A stretch of 47,500 nt of DNA, taken from NCBI GenBank assembly GCA_012295275.1, contig CM022672.1, positions 26,958,430-27,005,929 of the forward strand, given 5' to 3'. Positions 12,574-24,400 of this stretch are shown here, in pieces. A program made the translations under genes and the position numbers. The DNA is from Chrysomallon squamiferum. Its lineage: Eukaryota; Mollusca; Gastropoda; Neomphalida; Peltospiridae. Below the pieces are notes generated by a model. The model was not told the DNA's origin, searched no databases, and saw only the letters and a list, made by a program, of their open reading frames with translations. Every line of letters starts with the position of its first letter. The first letter of the stretch is position 1.

Positions 12574-13932
12574 GTGGGTAATCATCATTTTGAATTCTAA
12601 CGTTGATGATCCCAGGCTAGATATGTTGATATGTATGTGATTTGAAGTTTTTGTGTGCAATTATAAATGTGTGAAAGTAAACATATACATAGACATGCCC
12701 CAAAATGTTGAACTGAATTAGACATCTTACATATTAAAAGTTAATGTGTTTTTTTAACATATAGCACAAAATTTTGGGTTTTAACTTTTATAAAATCCCA
12801 CTAAATTTTGGAGTTGTGAACAATTTTGTTTTCTTCTTCTCTGCACTGGTTTATATACTTACGTTGACTGTAAATACTGGTTTGTGTTTCAGAGAGTCAG
12901 ACTGGATATTCAGCACAGAAACCGGTCGTCTGGAGCTGTCAGAGAGTGCTGGGTTTCAGCGTCTCATCATCGTCACTCTGAACAGAAACCACGTTTATAA
13001 AGATCTTGACTCCATTAAGGCTGAACTGTCTGAGAAGGTCATGGAACTTGTTCCACCATCATTCAAAGAAGGTGTTCAGGTATACAGATATTTTTTATTT
13101 GTTTAATGTTCTGTTTTCTACTAAACTGTTCTCTGTCATCAATGACAGATTATACATTGCTTCCCTTAGATCTGGGACTTCGCTATATTTGGCATACATG
13201 TAACAGTATTATATAGATCAGGACCTCTTTCTACTTGGCATTGGCAATTTATATACATTTTTTAAAAATTTTGTTTACAAAGTAAATTTCAAATTCTTTG
13301 TAAATGTTAAAATTTGATTTGCATTTTCTCCTGTATAATCTGGTATTAGTCTGTGCATGTGCAATTAAAACATATCAATATGTGCAAAAATTAATCCATC
13401 AACATTTTATCTCCCCAACAGTTAATAATATATCTGTTATTATGAAAAATCCCTGCACTGTCTTAAATTTTGCTTATCATTAAATACATATAAATTTGTC
13501 TTTTTTTTTTGTTAAGTTGTTTTGTATTTATTTTATTTTTTTAAATGGTTTAAATACTATTTTTATTATCTAATTTATGAAATGTAGTAAGTAATAATAA
13601 ACATAAATTGTGTGTAATTTCATTTTAGGTGCCTTTCCTGTCTTTTGGTGAAACTTTTGGGAAAAGAATTGTAAGACAAGAAGGTGACAGTGAACTGAGT
13701 GGCAGATATGTTGTAGAAGATGTTGAGGCTGACAACAGCGTCATGTTGAGACGCCTGATTTTCCTCGCCACAGACAACATCATCCAGTCTGAGGCCAGGC
13801 TGTTGAAAGGTTTGTGATTTTACCCATTCTGATATAAATATCAAATATCATAAATATATTTTATTTGTGCCTGAAAATCAGTCTTTACATTACAGTATTT
13901 CATAATGTTTAAATATTGTAAAAAAATTTATA

Positions 13933-13971
<39 letters not shown>

Positions 13972-16437
13972 GTTTTAATGTGTTTTTTCAGAAGAGTATA
14001 TGCTTACATCATATTATATATATGTTTTATTTTTTATAGACCAAAAGAAAAATTCTTCTCCCCTCTCTGTAGACAAGAGTTATCTTTCTTGTGACCATCA
14101 CATTTCCATGGTAGCAGGTCTTGCATTTGTAGAAGATTATAAGCCTGATGGAGGTAAAGATTAATTTTGTTTTTATTTTTGTGTAAGATTTTAATCTTAA
14201 AATGCAGTTATTCATAGACAAAGTATTAATCCAGAATCATGTGAGTGGATGAAATACATTTTCTAGGTACGTATACAATACACACACAAACACACACTCA
14301 CACATGAACTAATGTATGTAAAAATAAAACTGTTAAGACTAATCATGTTAAAGAGATTTTATTTAATAAAATTAATATGTGTACAAAAGTAACCAAACAG
14401 TCATGACAAATCTTGTTTAAAATCATTTTTACTGATCCATTATTTTATTATATTTTTTTACAAATGATTTTCTTGTTTCTAGACAAACAGCTGTCAAGTT
14501 TGCTTGTTGGTCTTGGAGGAGGTGGTCTTCCTGTCTATATTCATGAATATTTCCCAAATGTAAGAACCACTGATAAAATAATTTACTATACAATAGCAAA
14601 ACACATTTTTTTAAATATATATATATATTATTGTTAAAAACAAATAGTATGAATATATTCCATATTTTTCAGAAAGTTGCAAGTCTGTTTATGATAACTG
14701 AAACCCAGTCAGCATCAAATCTTTACAATTTTCTGGCTGTTGATGCTACAAAAAAAAAAAAAATAATAAATAATAATAATAGTGTGCTGTTGTTGCATAA
14801 GTTTTGACCTATCTCATGCAGTTATCATGGGCTCATAATAATTTTCAGGCAATTTTGTGAAAAAACACTCATCTATGGATTTTTCAGAAGAATATGTGAC
14901 ACTTGTTATAATATTTATTATGTTTCCATTGTTTATTTTGTAGATTTCTATAGATGTGGTAGAAATTGATCCTATCATTGTGGACATTGCAACACGATGG
15001 TTTGGTTTTACTCAGGATGACAAATTAAAAGTTCACGTAGCAGATGGTCTTGACTTCATTCAGAAAGCAGCTGTTGAAGGTATTTTAGACTGTCAGTCCT
15101 AGATTCCAAACTGTCATGGCTCTTCCTTTCTTCTTCTTGGTTTTTGACTAATTTTGAGTGTGTGAGTTTTTGTAAGAGTAAATGGATTGGGTATTTATGT
15201 ATATTAATATATATTTGTTAGGAAGTATGTATGTAAGTGAATGTGTACTGATGTAAATATGAATCTTTATTTTCTTACTGTACCTTGTTCTTACATTTGT
15301 TATCAGCCTTTTATTAAGTCACTTAATCAGTAAATAAATATATATATCTAGTTCTTTTATAAATCTTTTTTTCTTTTTTTTTAATTTAGTAACATTGTAC
15401 TTATTGTTTTTACTTTTGAATATATTTATTTACACTGGACTATGGAAAAATATATTTATTTTTATAACATTCACATAATTCTATATAAGTGTAAAACACA
15501 CAACAAAACATTAACAAATAAATATTGTAAAACTAAATCCCAACAAATTTCCTCCAATAGTTTAAATTTTCATATTCAGTTTTTATTACTATTTGTGTTT
15601 TCACCAGAATAAATGAACCAGTGATCATTAGTTACATAAGTATAACAATTTATGTGTTTTCTGCAGGCAAGAAATACACCACTGTGATGTTTGATATTGA
15701 CAGCAAGGACAGGACTTTAGGACTGAGTTGTCCTCCCATGAGCTTTCTGGAGATGGATTTCTTACAAACAACAGCATCACTGGTAGATGAAGGGGGTGAG
15801 TTGTATATCACATCACACATTACACTGTGCCTCTTAGACTATTTCATTGTCATTCAGCCTCACGTCTTGATCACAACATGTCATTTACCTATGTCTAATT
15901 ACTTTATGTCTAGTGTAATATTAGCTCAATAGGGACACATAGCAATTTGACATTTGATCTTCACAGGGTTCATTTCTTAAGACAGTAACCCCCACACACA
16001 CACCAAATATATATATACCACACATTGCTTCTCTTTAATTCAGTTATTGCTGTTTTTAATTTAGCTTTCTTTTTTGCATTTTTATGTTATTCTTAAGGTC
16101 AGAAGTTCTCAACCTCAGGCATATTCTTTTTATTATTATTATTATTTTCTTGCTTTCAGGTGTGTTTATCTTGAATCTCGTGTGTCGAGATGAGTGTTTG
16201 AAGCAGACTGTAATGGACAGAATTCACTCAGTTTTCAGTGCAGTGTTTGTTGTTGCTATACAGAGCGAAGTTAATGAAACTGTGTTTGCCATCAAAAGAA
16301 GTCCAGCAAACAGTAAAACAGATTACTTGACTGATATTAAAGAGGCAGTGAAAAGCATTAACCGTTTTGTTCAGTCAAAAGCCAAGTCTGCTGAAATAGA
16401 TCTTGTAGAAGCTTTAGAAACATTGAAAATCAGGTGA
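9793..16437 (+). CDS. METTL13: METTL13: eEF1A lysine and N-terminal methyltransferase, 13 exons
   Basis: The product is a cytosolic two-domain SAM-dependent methyltransferase. In studied animals the N-terminal domain dimethylates a lysine of eEF1A and the C-terminal domain trimethylates its N terminus. Exons: 9793-9884, 10419-10647, 11199-11407, 11717-11840, 12052-12170, 12439-12573, 12893-13079, 13629-13809, 14040-14153, 14483-14559, 14944-15079, 15667-15795, 16160-16437. All have GT-AG junctions, reading phase is kept throughout, and the sum is 2010 nt (669 aa plus TGA), close to the roughly 700 aa of vertebrate orthologs. The start [20 protein letters not shown] matches the family N terminus. 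Motif I of the first domain is [11 protein letters not shown] (54-64), followed by acidic VNIDIS and by DKGTLDAL (120-127). The second domain has VGLGGGGLP (472-480) and DVVEIDP (493-499). No break or missing motif was seen. Confidence 0.95.
9885..16159 (+). other. METTL13: METTL13 introns
   Basis: Twelve GT-AG introns of about 210 to 590 bp. They are AT-rich and hold no second gene that I can see. Notable content: a TG run at about 12300-12327 (intron 5), an AT run at about 13936-13963 (intron 8), CA-rich tracts at about 14279-14302, an A-run followed by AAT repeats at about 14750-14780 (intron 10), and ATT repeats at about 16128-16146 shortly before the last acceptor. Confidence 0.85.
12893..16437 (+). 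CDS. METTL13: METTL13 middle and C-terminal spermidine-synthase-like methyltransferase half (exons 7-13)
   Basis: Exons 7-8 carry the conserved linker ([42 protein letters not shown]). Exons 9-12 carry the second Rossmann fold: [50 protein letters not shown] and FLEMDFLQ, an arrangement like spermidine synthases. Exon 13 ends with TGA at 16435-16437. Confidence 0.93.
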
Positions 16438-16875
16438 CAAGAATGTTAACTGATTTTGTGTTTGTTATGTTTAAAACAAGTATTTTCTGTTGTTGTATTT
16501 TTCTGTTACAAATGAAAGAAATACATGTTTTGTTATTATTATCTTAAACACATATGGAGAGGTGTTTTTGATTAAGTATATCTTGGCATAATGCTACCAA
16601 AATGTGATTGTGTCAGTATTTGGGCATTGGTGTTCACATAAATACCCCAGAATTGGAAGATAATTTCTTTTCCTTTTTCTTTCGTCCTTTTATTTTTTCT
16701 TTATTTTCTTTTTTTTCCCCTTTTTTTCATTCTTTTCTTTCTTTCTTTCTTTATTTCTTTATTTGTTTTGTTTTGTTTTGTTCTATTATTATTTTCATTT
16801 CTTTCATTTTTTGTTGTTATTCTTGTTGTTCAGTGTTATGTTTCCTTTTTCAGTTCAGTTTTATTATAAAAAGAA

Positions 16876-16888
16876 AATAAATAATAAA
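16876..16888 (+). terminator. METTL13: Candidate METTL13 polyadenylation signals
   Basis: Two AATAAA hexamers at 16876-16881 and 16883-16888 lie about 440 bp after the METTL13 stop and are followed by T/TG-rich DNA. They are the first clustered canonical signals downstream, which would imply a 3' UTR of about 450-470 nt. In DNA this AT-rich such hexamers also occur by chance. Confidence 0.45.
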
Positions 16889-18431
16889 TCTTGTATTTTA
16901 ATATGTCCACTGGATGTCAGAGTGTATTTCATTCGGTTGTAATTAATTTTATTGTTCAGACAGATAAATATTTGTATTGAAGTTTATTTTTTATTTATTT
17001 AATTATTTAATCTTTTTTGTTTTCTTATTAAAAGTATCATTTGTGTCCAGTTTTCAATTTTAATTTTTTAATTTTTAAAGGTTGTTTTTATTTTTATTTA
17101 TTTATAATCGTACAAAATAAATCCATTTTCTTCTTTTTTTTCTTTAAGTGATTGTTTTGTTAATGATAATGTGACAACAGCTTTATCTCAGTCTTCACAT
17201 ATTTAGCATGGATTACTTATTTATTATTATTATTAAACATTGGTGTCCAGAAAAAACAAGTATACAAAATATATTTTGGCTCTTCAGTTGTATCTTCTTA
17301 GGCAAACTTTGATAGATTTAGTTTGGATCAGAAATTATCATCTATCACTTTATTTTTACACTGACTTCCAACAATAAATACATAGTATATACTTCATTGG
17401 TTGTAGGTGTGAATTTCACATCCTGAATATTACTAATAAATCTCATATTTTCCTTTTCATACAGTTTTGTTGTTTGTGATTTAATAATGAAATGAAATAA
17501 TCATTCCAAACTTTGTATGGACTAAGACTCTTTTCTTATGAAATAAGTTAATTTAATCTGATGCTTGGTATGAATAGTAAGAGTAACCATAAAATAGCAC
17601 CAGCAGATTTTTTTTGTCTGCTGAAGTTTCAAACTAATGTGATGATACAAAAACAGTTTTAAACTTGATAGCAAGTAACACATATCTTGTTATCTCTAAA
17701 TAATAAATGAAAAAAAAAAAGACTAAATAAGAAAACAATATTCTAATTTATAAACCCATTTGTAAATATTTGTATTTTATATACATACATACTTAATATT
17801 CCATACCAGAGACACATATTCAAAAATAGCTCAAGTAAGTATACACTGACATATTCATAAATACGTGTATTGATATAAATATTTTTAGTTCTATTAGTTT
17901 GGTCATAATAGTTATTTTAATGGTTGTTAAAATGATTGTAGTAATACAGAAATATAGTTAAAGTAGTGGGTGTAGTTCTTGTCATAGTAAAATATTAGTA
18001 ATGGTAATAATGATAATAGCTGTAATAACAGTATCCATACAGTAAAACTTTCATATACTAACAGTTGTAATAAAAGTGTACTAATAATATTAATAATTGT
18101 TAAGTTGCTGTTAAATATATGGCTAATATTTCTTAGATTATTTTCATAAAACATTTGTGTGTACAACAGTTTATTTTCATCTGCAAGCTGCAAATAGAAG
18201 CAAACCACTGAGATCAGATAACAATTGTAACAGAAACTCTACATTTTCTTTTTCATCTACAGCTGACACATGTTAAGAATGTTATGTAAATAAAAATGTC
18301 TTGCCTAATGAAATAAGTGGTGTATTTTATAGCTAAGCATTAACATGAAAACAGCTGTAGAACCACTAGTGTTTTGGTTATCCAGTCTGATAGGTACAAA
18401 CATACCAAACTTTTTCTTTTATTTTTAATGT

Positions 18432-18701
18432 CTAGTCCATTCTGCTTGTTGTACAAGGGGGTAATGACTTCCTATATGTCGTTAACTTCACCATCTCTCT
18501 CAGCTGTTTACAGAAGAAATAAATAACCTTATCTCCCTCTGAAAGCCTTGGAACGAGCCACTTAACTGTTAGGAGAAGTGTAGGAAACAGGTCCATGACC
18601 AGTTTTGTCCATGGGAGGGGGTGTCTATTTCTTTTAGTTCTGCTCATCTGATAACTCAGAAAAAACATTTCAGCAGTCTGATGTATTTTTTTAATAAACA
18701 A
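18432..18701 (-). other. Unassigned minus-strand open frame (89 codons)
   Basis: The frame runs from an ATG at 18701 to a stop at 18432 and includes residues such as SYQMSRTKRNRHPLPWTK, LVPRLSEGDKVIYFFCKQ and LREMVKLTTYRKS. Its composition is more protein-like and GC-richer than neighbouring chance frames. I see no clear splice signals or known motif. It could be a decayed transposon or gene piece, or a chance frame. Confidence 0.2.
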
Positions 18702-19589
18702 GTATTTGATAGTTATGTGTAAACAGTATCAAATTAGCATGCTAGATTTTAATTTTAGCCATATTTTAATGTTTGTTGAATATAGATATCCTGCATCATC
18801 CTAAATGATAATCTATATAGAAATATTCAGAAGCTGTGCAATAGTTAAAGTAAACAGTTATTAATTTTGTATAATTATTTCTAACAAACCTTTAATGATA
18901 ATAAAAAGGAATATATAGTGGAGTTACATCATGTAATCTTTAAAAACATTTGCCGTTCTTAATCATACCTCTTTTTCTATATCTATATATTTTTTTCTGT
19001 CTCTGTATTTTAGTTTTCTTGCTATTATATCTTTCATTTCACTTTCTTTCTCTCTTGTTCCCTCTCTTGCCTTATGAATTTACTAATGTTAAAAATTGAC
19101 TTGTTATTAAGACCAGTATATTTGATATTTATTAATAAAGTGTTATGCATTCTAGTTACAAACTATTCAGTTTAATTCCATAAGCTCCTTGCAATTTCTC
19201 ATTTATTAGTGTCTTCATATCACTGACAATCCAGTCCAGTAATAATGCCAGGAATATTTTGTAAATAGGCCAAGCAGTCATTAATATTTAAAATGCAAGA
19301 TGTTATCAGCTATAAGCGATAGAGATAACAAAGTGTATCAGCTATCAACATGTTTTTACAAGAAACTGAAGAGCATTGGTAGCTACATCACTATCAACAC
19401 ATACTTAACAGTGTTGATATCTTAACTTGCTCCCTCAGTGTTCTGACCCTATAGCAGCAGTAGACCTGATGTTTCCTACATCACCCCCAACTTTATTTTC
19501 TGGTTCTGATAGTTTAAAGAACCTCCCATGTTTCTAACTCTACTTAAAAATATAATCCTGTTTTATTACTTGGTTAAAGAGCTCATCTA

Positions 19590-19915
19590 TGTTTTGTAAC
19601 CATTGCCAATGCTGCCTTCTTGTTTCTGGCCTTGAAAACTTCCATTTCCCCTCTGTATCCTGGCCCTGTCATCTGCCTTCACTGTTTTCTGATCCTTCTG
19701 TCTCCCCCTGTTTTCCCACCCTACCACCTGCCTCCCCTCTTTTATGCCCTGCTACTTCATCTTTTACTCCATGACCCATACTCTGTCTCCACACCTTTTT
19801 GTTTTCATAATTTTGGGGGGGGACCTCTTAATTGCATCCCCCCTCCCACATTTTCTTTCCCTGCTATCTGCCTCCCCTTTCTTTTGCAGCCCTACTGTTT
19901 TGATTTCCACTGCTG
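19590..19915. other. Pyrimidine-rich island
   Basis: About 325 bp of strongly C/T-rich plus strand with recurring CTGCCTCCCCT-like words and a run of eight or nine G near 19815. It stands out against the AT-rich flanks and lies 560-890 bp upstream of the hemicentin ATG. It could be promoter-proximal or a decayed simple repeat. Confidence 0.5.
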
Positions 19916-20270
19916 AGTGTCTCTTCACTCGGTAGACTAGTAGTGTAGTGTTCCTCCAGAGATGATGACTGTCAGATAAATATAACTGCATGTATTTTAA
20001 GACTGGTTCCAATTGCAGTACTACATTCTTTCTTCACTTTTGAGAGTGCAGGACACTCTAGAAAAGTAAAGAAGAAGAAAGGGGAAAAGAAACTATCAAA
20101 CTTGTCTGGGATTTCTTACAATTGTTTCTCTCTGTTGTAATTTACATTTAGGGATACATTTCACTGAATTGTGCTTTTGTAACAGAGAACTTTTCTCCTT
20201 TTTATTTAATTTTTTTAACTTGTGGAAAAGAAAAAGAATATTTTAAGTTCTGTAAAAGAGGAACAATTCG

Positions 20271-20338
20271 TAAAAGTTCTTTGAGGAGGACAAAATTCTA
20301 AAAGTTCTTTGAGGAGGACAAAATTCTAAAAGTTCTTT
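20271..20338. repeat. 28-bp tandem repeat, 2.4 copies
   Basis: Units begin TAAAAGTTCTTTGAGGAGGA and repeat from 20271, 20299 and 20327 (the last copy partial), with perfect period 28. The array sits 140-200 bp upstream of the hemicentin ATG. Confidence 0.9.
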
Positions 20339-20417
20339 CTTTGTGAAGATGAAGCTAAGGATTTAATATATTATTTGTTACAAATGGAATTCTGAATTGT
20401 TTTATTTTTTTTTTTTT

Positions 20418-20456
20418 ATGGATTTCACTTTCAAGACGATGTTAATTTTTCACTAA
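20418..20456 (+). other. Possible upstream ORF (12 codons) in the hemicentin leader
   Basis: An ATG at 20418 opens a 12-residue frame closed by TAA at 20454-20456, 19 bp before the hemicentin ATG and in a different frame. It matters only if the transcript starts upstream of 20418, which cannot be seen from DNA. Confidence 0.3.
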
Positions 20457-20475
20457 ACTGTTACATCATAGAATT

Positions 20476-20734
20476 ATGTGCTTTCAGAAGTGTTATGTGC
20501 TACCACTCATTGTGGGGTTTCTTTTCATTCCAAGTTTGGTGGTGTCATCACATACACAGGATGTTGATGCACCTATAGGTGCAGCATCACTGGCCTTTGT
20601 GTTTGATATTACAGGATCGATGTATGATGATTTGGTACAGGTTATTGAAGGTGCTGCAAAGATTTTGGCCACTGCATTATCTCGAAGAGAAAAACCTTTG
20701 TACAACTATGTTTTAGTGCCATTCCATGACCCAG
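20476..20734 (+). CDS. HMCN1: Hemicentin exon 1: signal peptide and start of VWA
   Basis: The ATG at 20476 gives a classic signal peptide: basic n-region (MCFQK), hydrophobic core ([17 protein letters not shown]), likely cleavage near residue 25. The VWA domain then begins with [20 protein letters not shown]. Its D44-x-T46-x-S48 is the metal-ion-dependent adhesion site (MIDAS). The exon ends in phase 1 at a GTAATA donor. Confidence 0.93.
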
Positions 20735-21444
20735 GTAATAACTTTTCTTTATCTTTTTATGATATGTATGTAAATATGTTTATTTGTATGTACATATCTG
20801 CAGGTTGTGTGTGTTTGTGTGTGTGTGATCAATCAGTTCATGCTACTGTTTCAAAAACATCATCTATACAGTTGGTAATGCTCATTAATTTAATGGTTTC
20901 TTTCTATCAATATATTCACTTATATATCCATCATCCTTTCATTCATCTATAATCTTCTTACAACTTTTATTTTTCATTAAAATAAAATATTTAGAAGATG
21001 TTTCTTAAACATCATTTAATAAGACATACATGTATAATCCGATAATATTTAAGTTTTCTATTTTTAGAAATTTTGACCTGAATTTTAATAAAATGGGTTC
21101 ACAGACTTCTTTTTTCTTTCTTCTGCTCTAAAATTCTTTGAATTCTGTGTTAGACTGAAATACATGTTCTCTGAAGTGGAAGCATGTTTTTCTGGCCAAG
21201 CCTAAATTTCTAAAATTCTTCAAAACCCATTAGGCAGAATGTAAAATATTCCGACACATCAAGCAAGACACACTTTCCGAGGTTTTGCTGCTCTACACAA
21301 GTTTTAGGCTTCAGATGTGTTTTGTGAAAACTAGTAGTGCTGTTTTTCACTCATTCGTGAAAGATAATTAGGCAGATTACTTTAATTTTGAAATTTTAAA
21401 AATTGTTATTACTATTGCTACTATTACTAAGAGCAATTTGATGC

Positions 21445-21493
<49 letters not shown>

Positions 21494-24400
21494 TAATTTT
21501 GTTTTTCTTGTTATTTTGATACTATTTGAATTCAGTTCAGTCTAGTTCATTTGTTTTCATTTTTTTTCAGTTTTTCCTAAATCTGTTCATTTCAGTTTAA
21601 TTCTGATCAGTTTTAGTTCAGTTGATTTTAGTTTAATTTTATGTTAATTAAAATTCATTATGGTTTATTTGAATTCTGTTAATTACATTTCACTTCAGTT
21701 CAGAAACCTTTATTTCTTTGATTTGATTAAGTTAATTATAGTTAATTTTTATTTTATTTCAATTTATTTTGTTTAGTTCATGATTTTAACTGATGTAAAA
21801 TCTATTTTTATAATACACTGTGACCAATACATCTACCTCATTGTTCCAGTTGTTAAGACATCAAATTAGTCACACATTCTAGATGTAACAAAATCCATAA
21901 ATCAAAACTGAGAAACAAAAATGTGAAAGTTAAGTTGATATCAGCACACAGTTTTGCCAATGTTTAGCCATCGTACATTTTTTAACCAATTTTTTTTTTT
22001 TATATCAGATTTTATATTAGATTTTGTTAGGTTAGAAATGATTAAATAATAATTTCTGTATTAATTATTATATATTTTATTTACATATTAATAGTTTGTG
22101 TGTGTGTGTGTGTGTGTGTGAAACATATTTTATGTCTTATTTTCTTTTGTATTATTATAATGATGTTTAAATTTTATCTACTTAATAAGGAGGGGAGATA
22201 AAAAATAATAAAATAAAATAAAAGAGCAGATAAATTCTGTTATTGTTATTTTTGACATATAGATATTGGACCATATCTTGTAACTTCTGACCCTGAAGAG
22301 TTCCAGCGAGAGTTACGGTCCCTTTATGTGCAGGGTGGAGGTGACTGCCCAGAAATGAGTGTTGGAGCTATACAACTGGCCCTGGACGTGTCCCTACCCA
22401 ACTCGTTCATCTACGTGTTCACTGATGCCAGGTCCAAAGATTACTACCTCACTGAAGATGTGCTCACTTTAATTCAACAGAAACAGAGTCAGGTAATTAG
22501 TAATAAACCTGTACATTCCCTTTAATTCAACAGAAACAGAGTCAGGTAATTAGTAATAAACCTGTACATTCCCTTTAATTCAACAGAAACAGAGTCAGGT
22601 AATTAGTAATAAACCTGTACATTCCCTTTAATTCAGCAGAAACAGAGTCAGGTAATTAGTAATAAACCTGTACATTGATTTTAATTCAACAGAAACAGAG
22701 TCAGGTAATTAGTAATAAACCTGTACATTCCCTTTAATTCAGCAGAAACAGAGTCAGGTAATTAGTAATAAACCTATACATTCCCTTTAATTCAGCAGAA
22801 ACAGAGTCAGGTAATTATTAATAAACCTGTACATTGATTTCAATTCAACAGAAACAGAGTCAGGTAATTATTAATAAACCTGTACATTGATTTTAATTCA
22901 ACAGAAACAGAGTCAGGTAATTATTAATAAACCTGTACATTGATTTTAATTCAACAGAAACAGAGTCAGGTAATTATTAATAAACCTGTACATTGATTTT
23001 AATTCAACAGAAACAGAGTCAGGTAATTAGTAATAAACCTGTACATTCACTTTAATTCAACAGAAACCGAGTCAGGTAATTAGTAATAAACCTGTACATT
23101 GATTTTAATTCAACAGAAACCGAGTCAGGTAATTATTAATAAACCTGTACATTCACTTTACTTCAACAGAAACAGAGTCAGGTAATTAGTAATAAACCTG
23201 TACATTCACTTTAATTCAACAGAAACCGAGTCAGGTAATTAGTAATAAACCTGTACATTCACTTTAATTCAACAGAAACCGAGTCAGGTAATTAGTAATA
23301 AACCTGTACATTCACTTTACTTCAACAGAAACAGAGTCAGGTAATTAGTAATAAACCTGTACATTCACTTTAATTCAACAGAAACCGAGTCAGGTAATTA
23401 GTAATAAACCTGTACATTCACTTTAATTCAACAGAAACCGAGTCAGGTAATTAGTAATAAACCTGTACATTCACTTTACTTCAACAGAAACAGAGTCAGG
23501 TAATTAGTAATAAACCTGTACATTGATTTTAATTCAACAGAAACAGAGTCAGGTAATTATTAATAAACCTGTACATTGATTTTAATTCAACAGAAACAGA
23601 GTCAGGTAATTATTAATAAACCTGTACATTCACTTTACTTCAACAGAAACAGAGTCAGGTAATTACTGTCCTTATTAATATAAACCAACCTCTGTGCTAA
23701 TCAGTAAGTTTAGATGTGCACGTGTGTGTGTGTGGGTGGATGCGTGCATGCATGCATGCATGCATGTCATTTTCAAGAACAGTATTAAAGAGAAAACTCA
23801 TATGGGCTTCTCCTGTTGACTAACAGCAAGACATCAGTTATGTTTATTTTCATTACAGAAACTACATACAAAGTAAACATGGTCTTTGATATATTTGGTT
23901 TTGAAGTACTGGGTGGAACAGGAAGTAGACTATTAGATTCATCTATGAGTATTAACCATACTATCTATTAAGTTAGAATCTATTTTCCATCTAAAATAAA
24001 TAAAGAAACAAACAAACAAACAAATAAACAAACAATAAACATTAAGAAAAGGGAAAACAAATCAAACATACAAAAATAAATAACCCACAGCTTTAGCAGC
24101 CAGAAAAGTAAAAAAGCAATGCTAACTTCACAAGCCTCATTTATTCCCATTCCCATGAAGCACACAGGTTCTAAATAAACTCTGCATGAGAATGCTGATT
24201 TCCAGACCAGATTAAGAAGATGTATGTTTTGTTAATGTGGAAAACATCATTATTTTCTTGTTCCCTTGTCTCCATTTGCAATCACTGAAAAACAGATTTA
24301 AAACATTTGCAGAGCTGTGTACACATTGTACAGAATACATGTGTTCACCTCTTTATTTCTTAACTCCACTGTAAATCACTTTAAGTTTGATGGGGGGGCT

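Larger units (their letters stand above)
16438..20475. other. Intergenic region between METTL13 and hemicentin
   Basis: It holds the METTL13 3' UTR (to about 16.9 kb), T-rich pentamer repeats (about 16730-16790), ordinary AT-rich DNA, a minus-strand open frame at 18432-18701 that I cannot assign, a pyrimidine-rich higher-GC island (about 19590-19915), a short 28-bp tandem repeat (20271-20338) and the hemicentin leader. Confidence 0.6.

Noticed and set aside
12427-12660. Minus-strand frame over METTL13 exon 6
   Set aside because: It is the antisense shadow of a confirmed exon.
14671-14750. Possible extra METTL13 exon after a TTTTTCAG acceptor
   Set aside because: The flanking exons (ending FPN and starting [10 protein letters not shown]) join in phase 0 and match the family without an insert; this segment has no clean frame or donor.
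22465-23665. CRISPR-like array (direct repeats at constant spacing)
   Set aside because: The 53-bp units are contiguous, with no unique spacers, and they derive from an exon/intron junction in a eukaryotic gene. It is a minisatellite.
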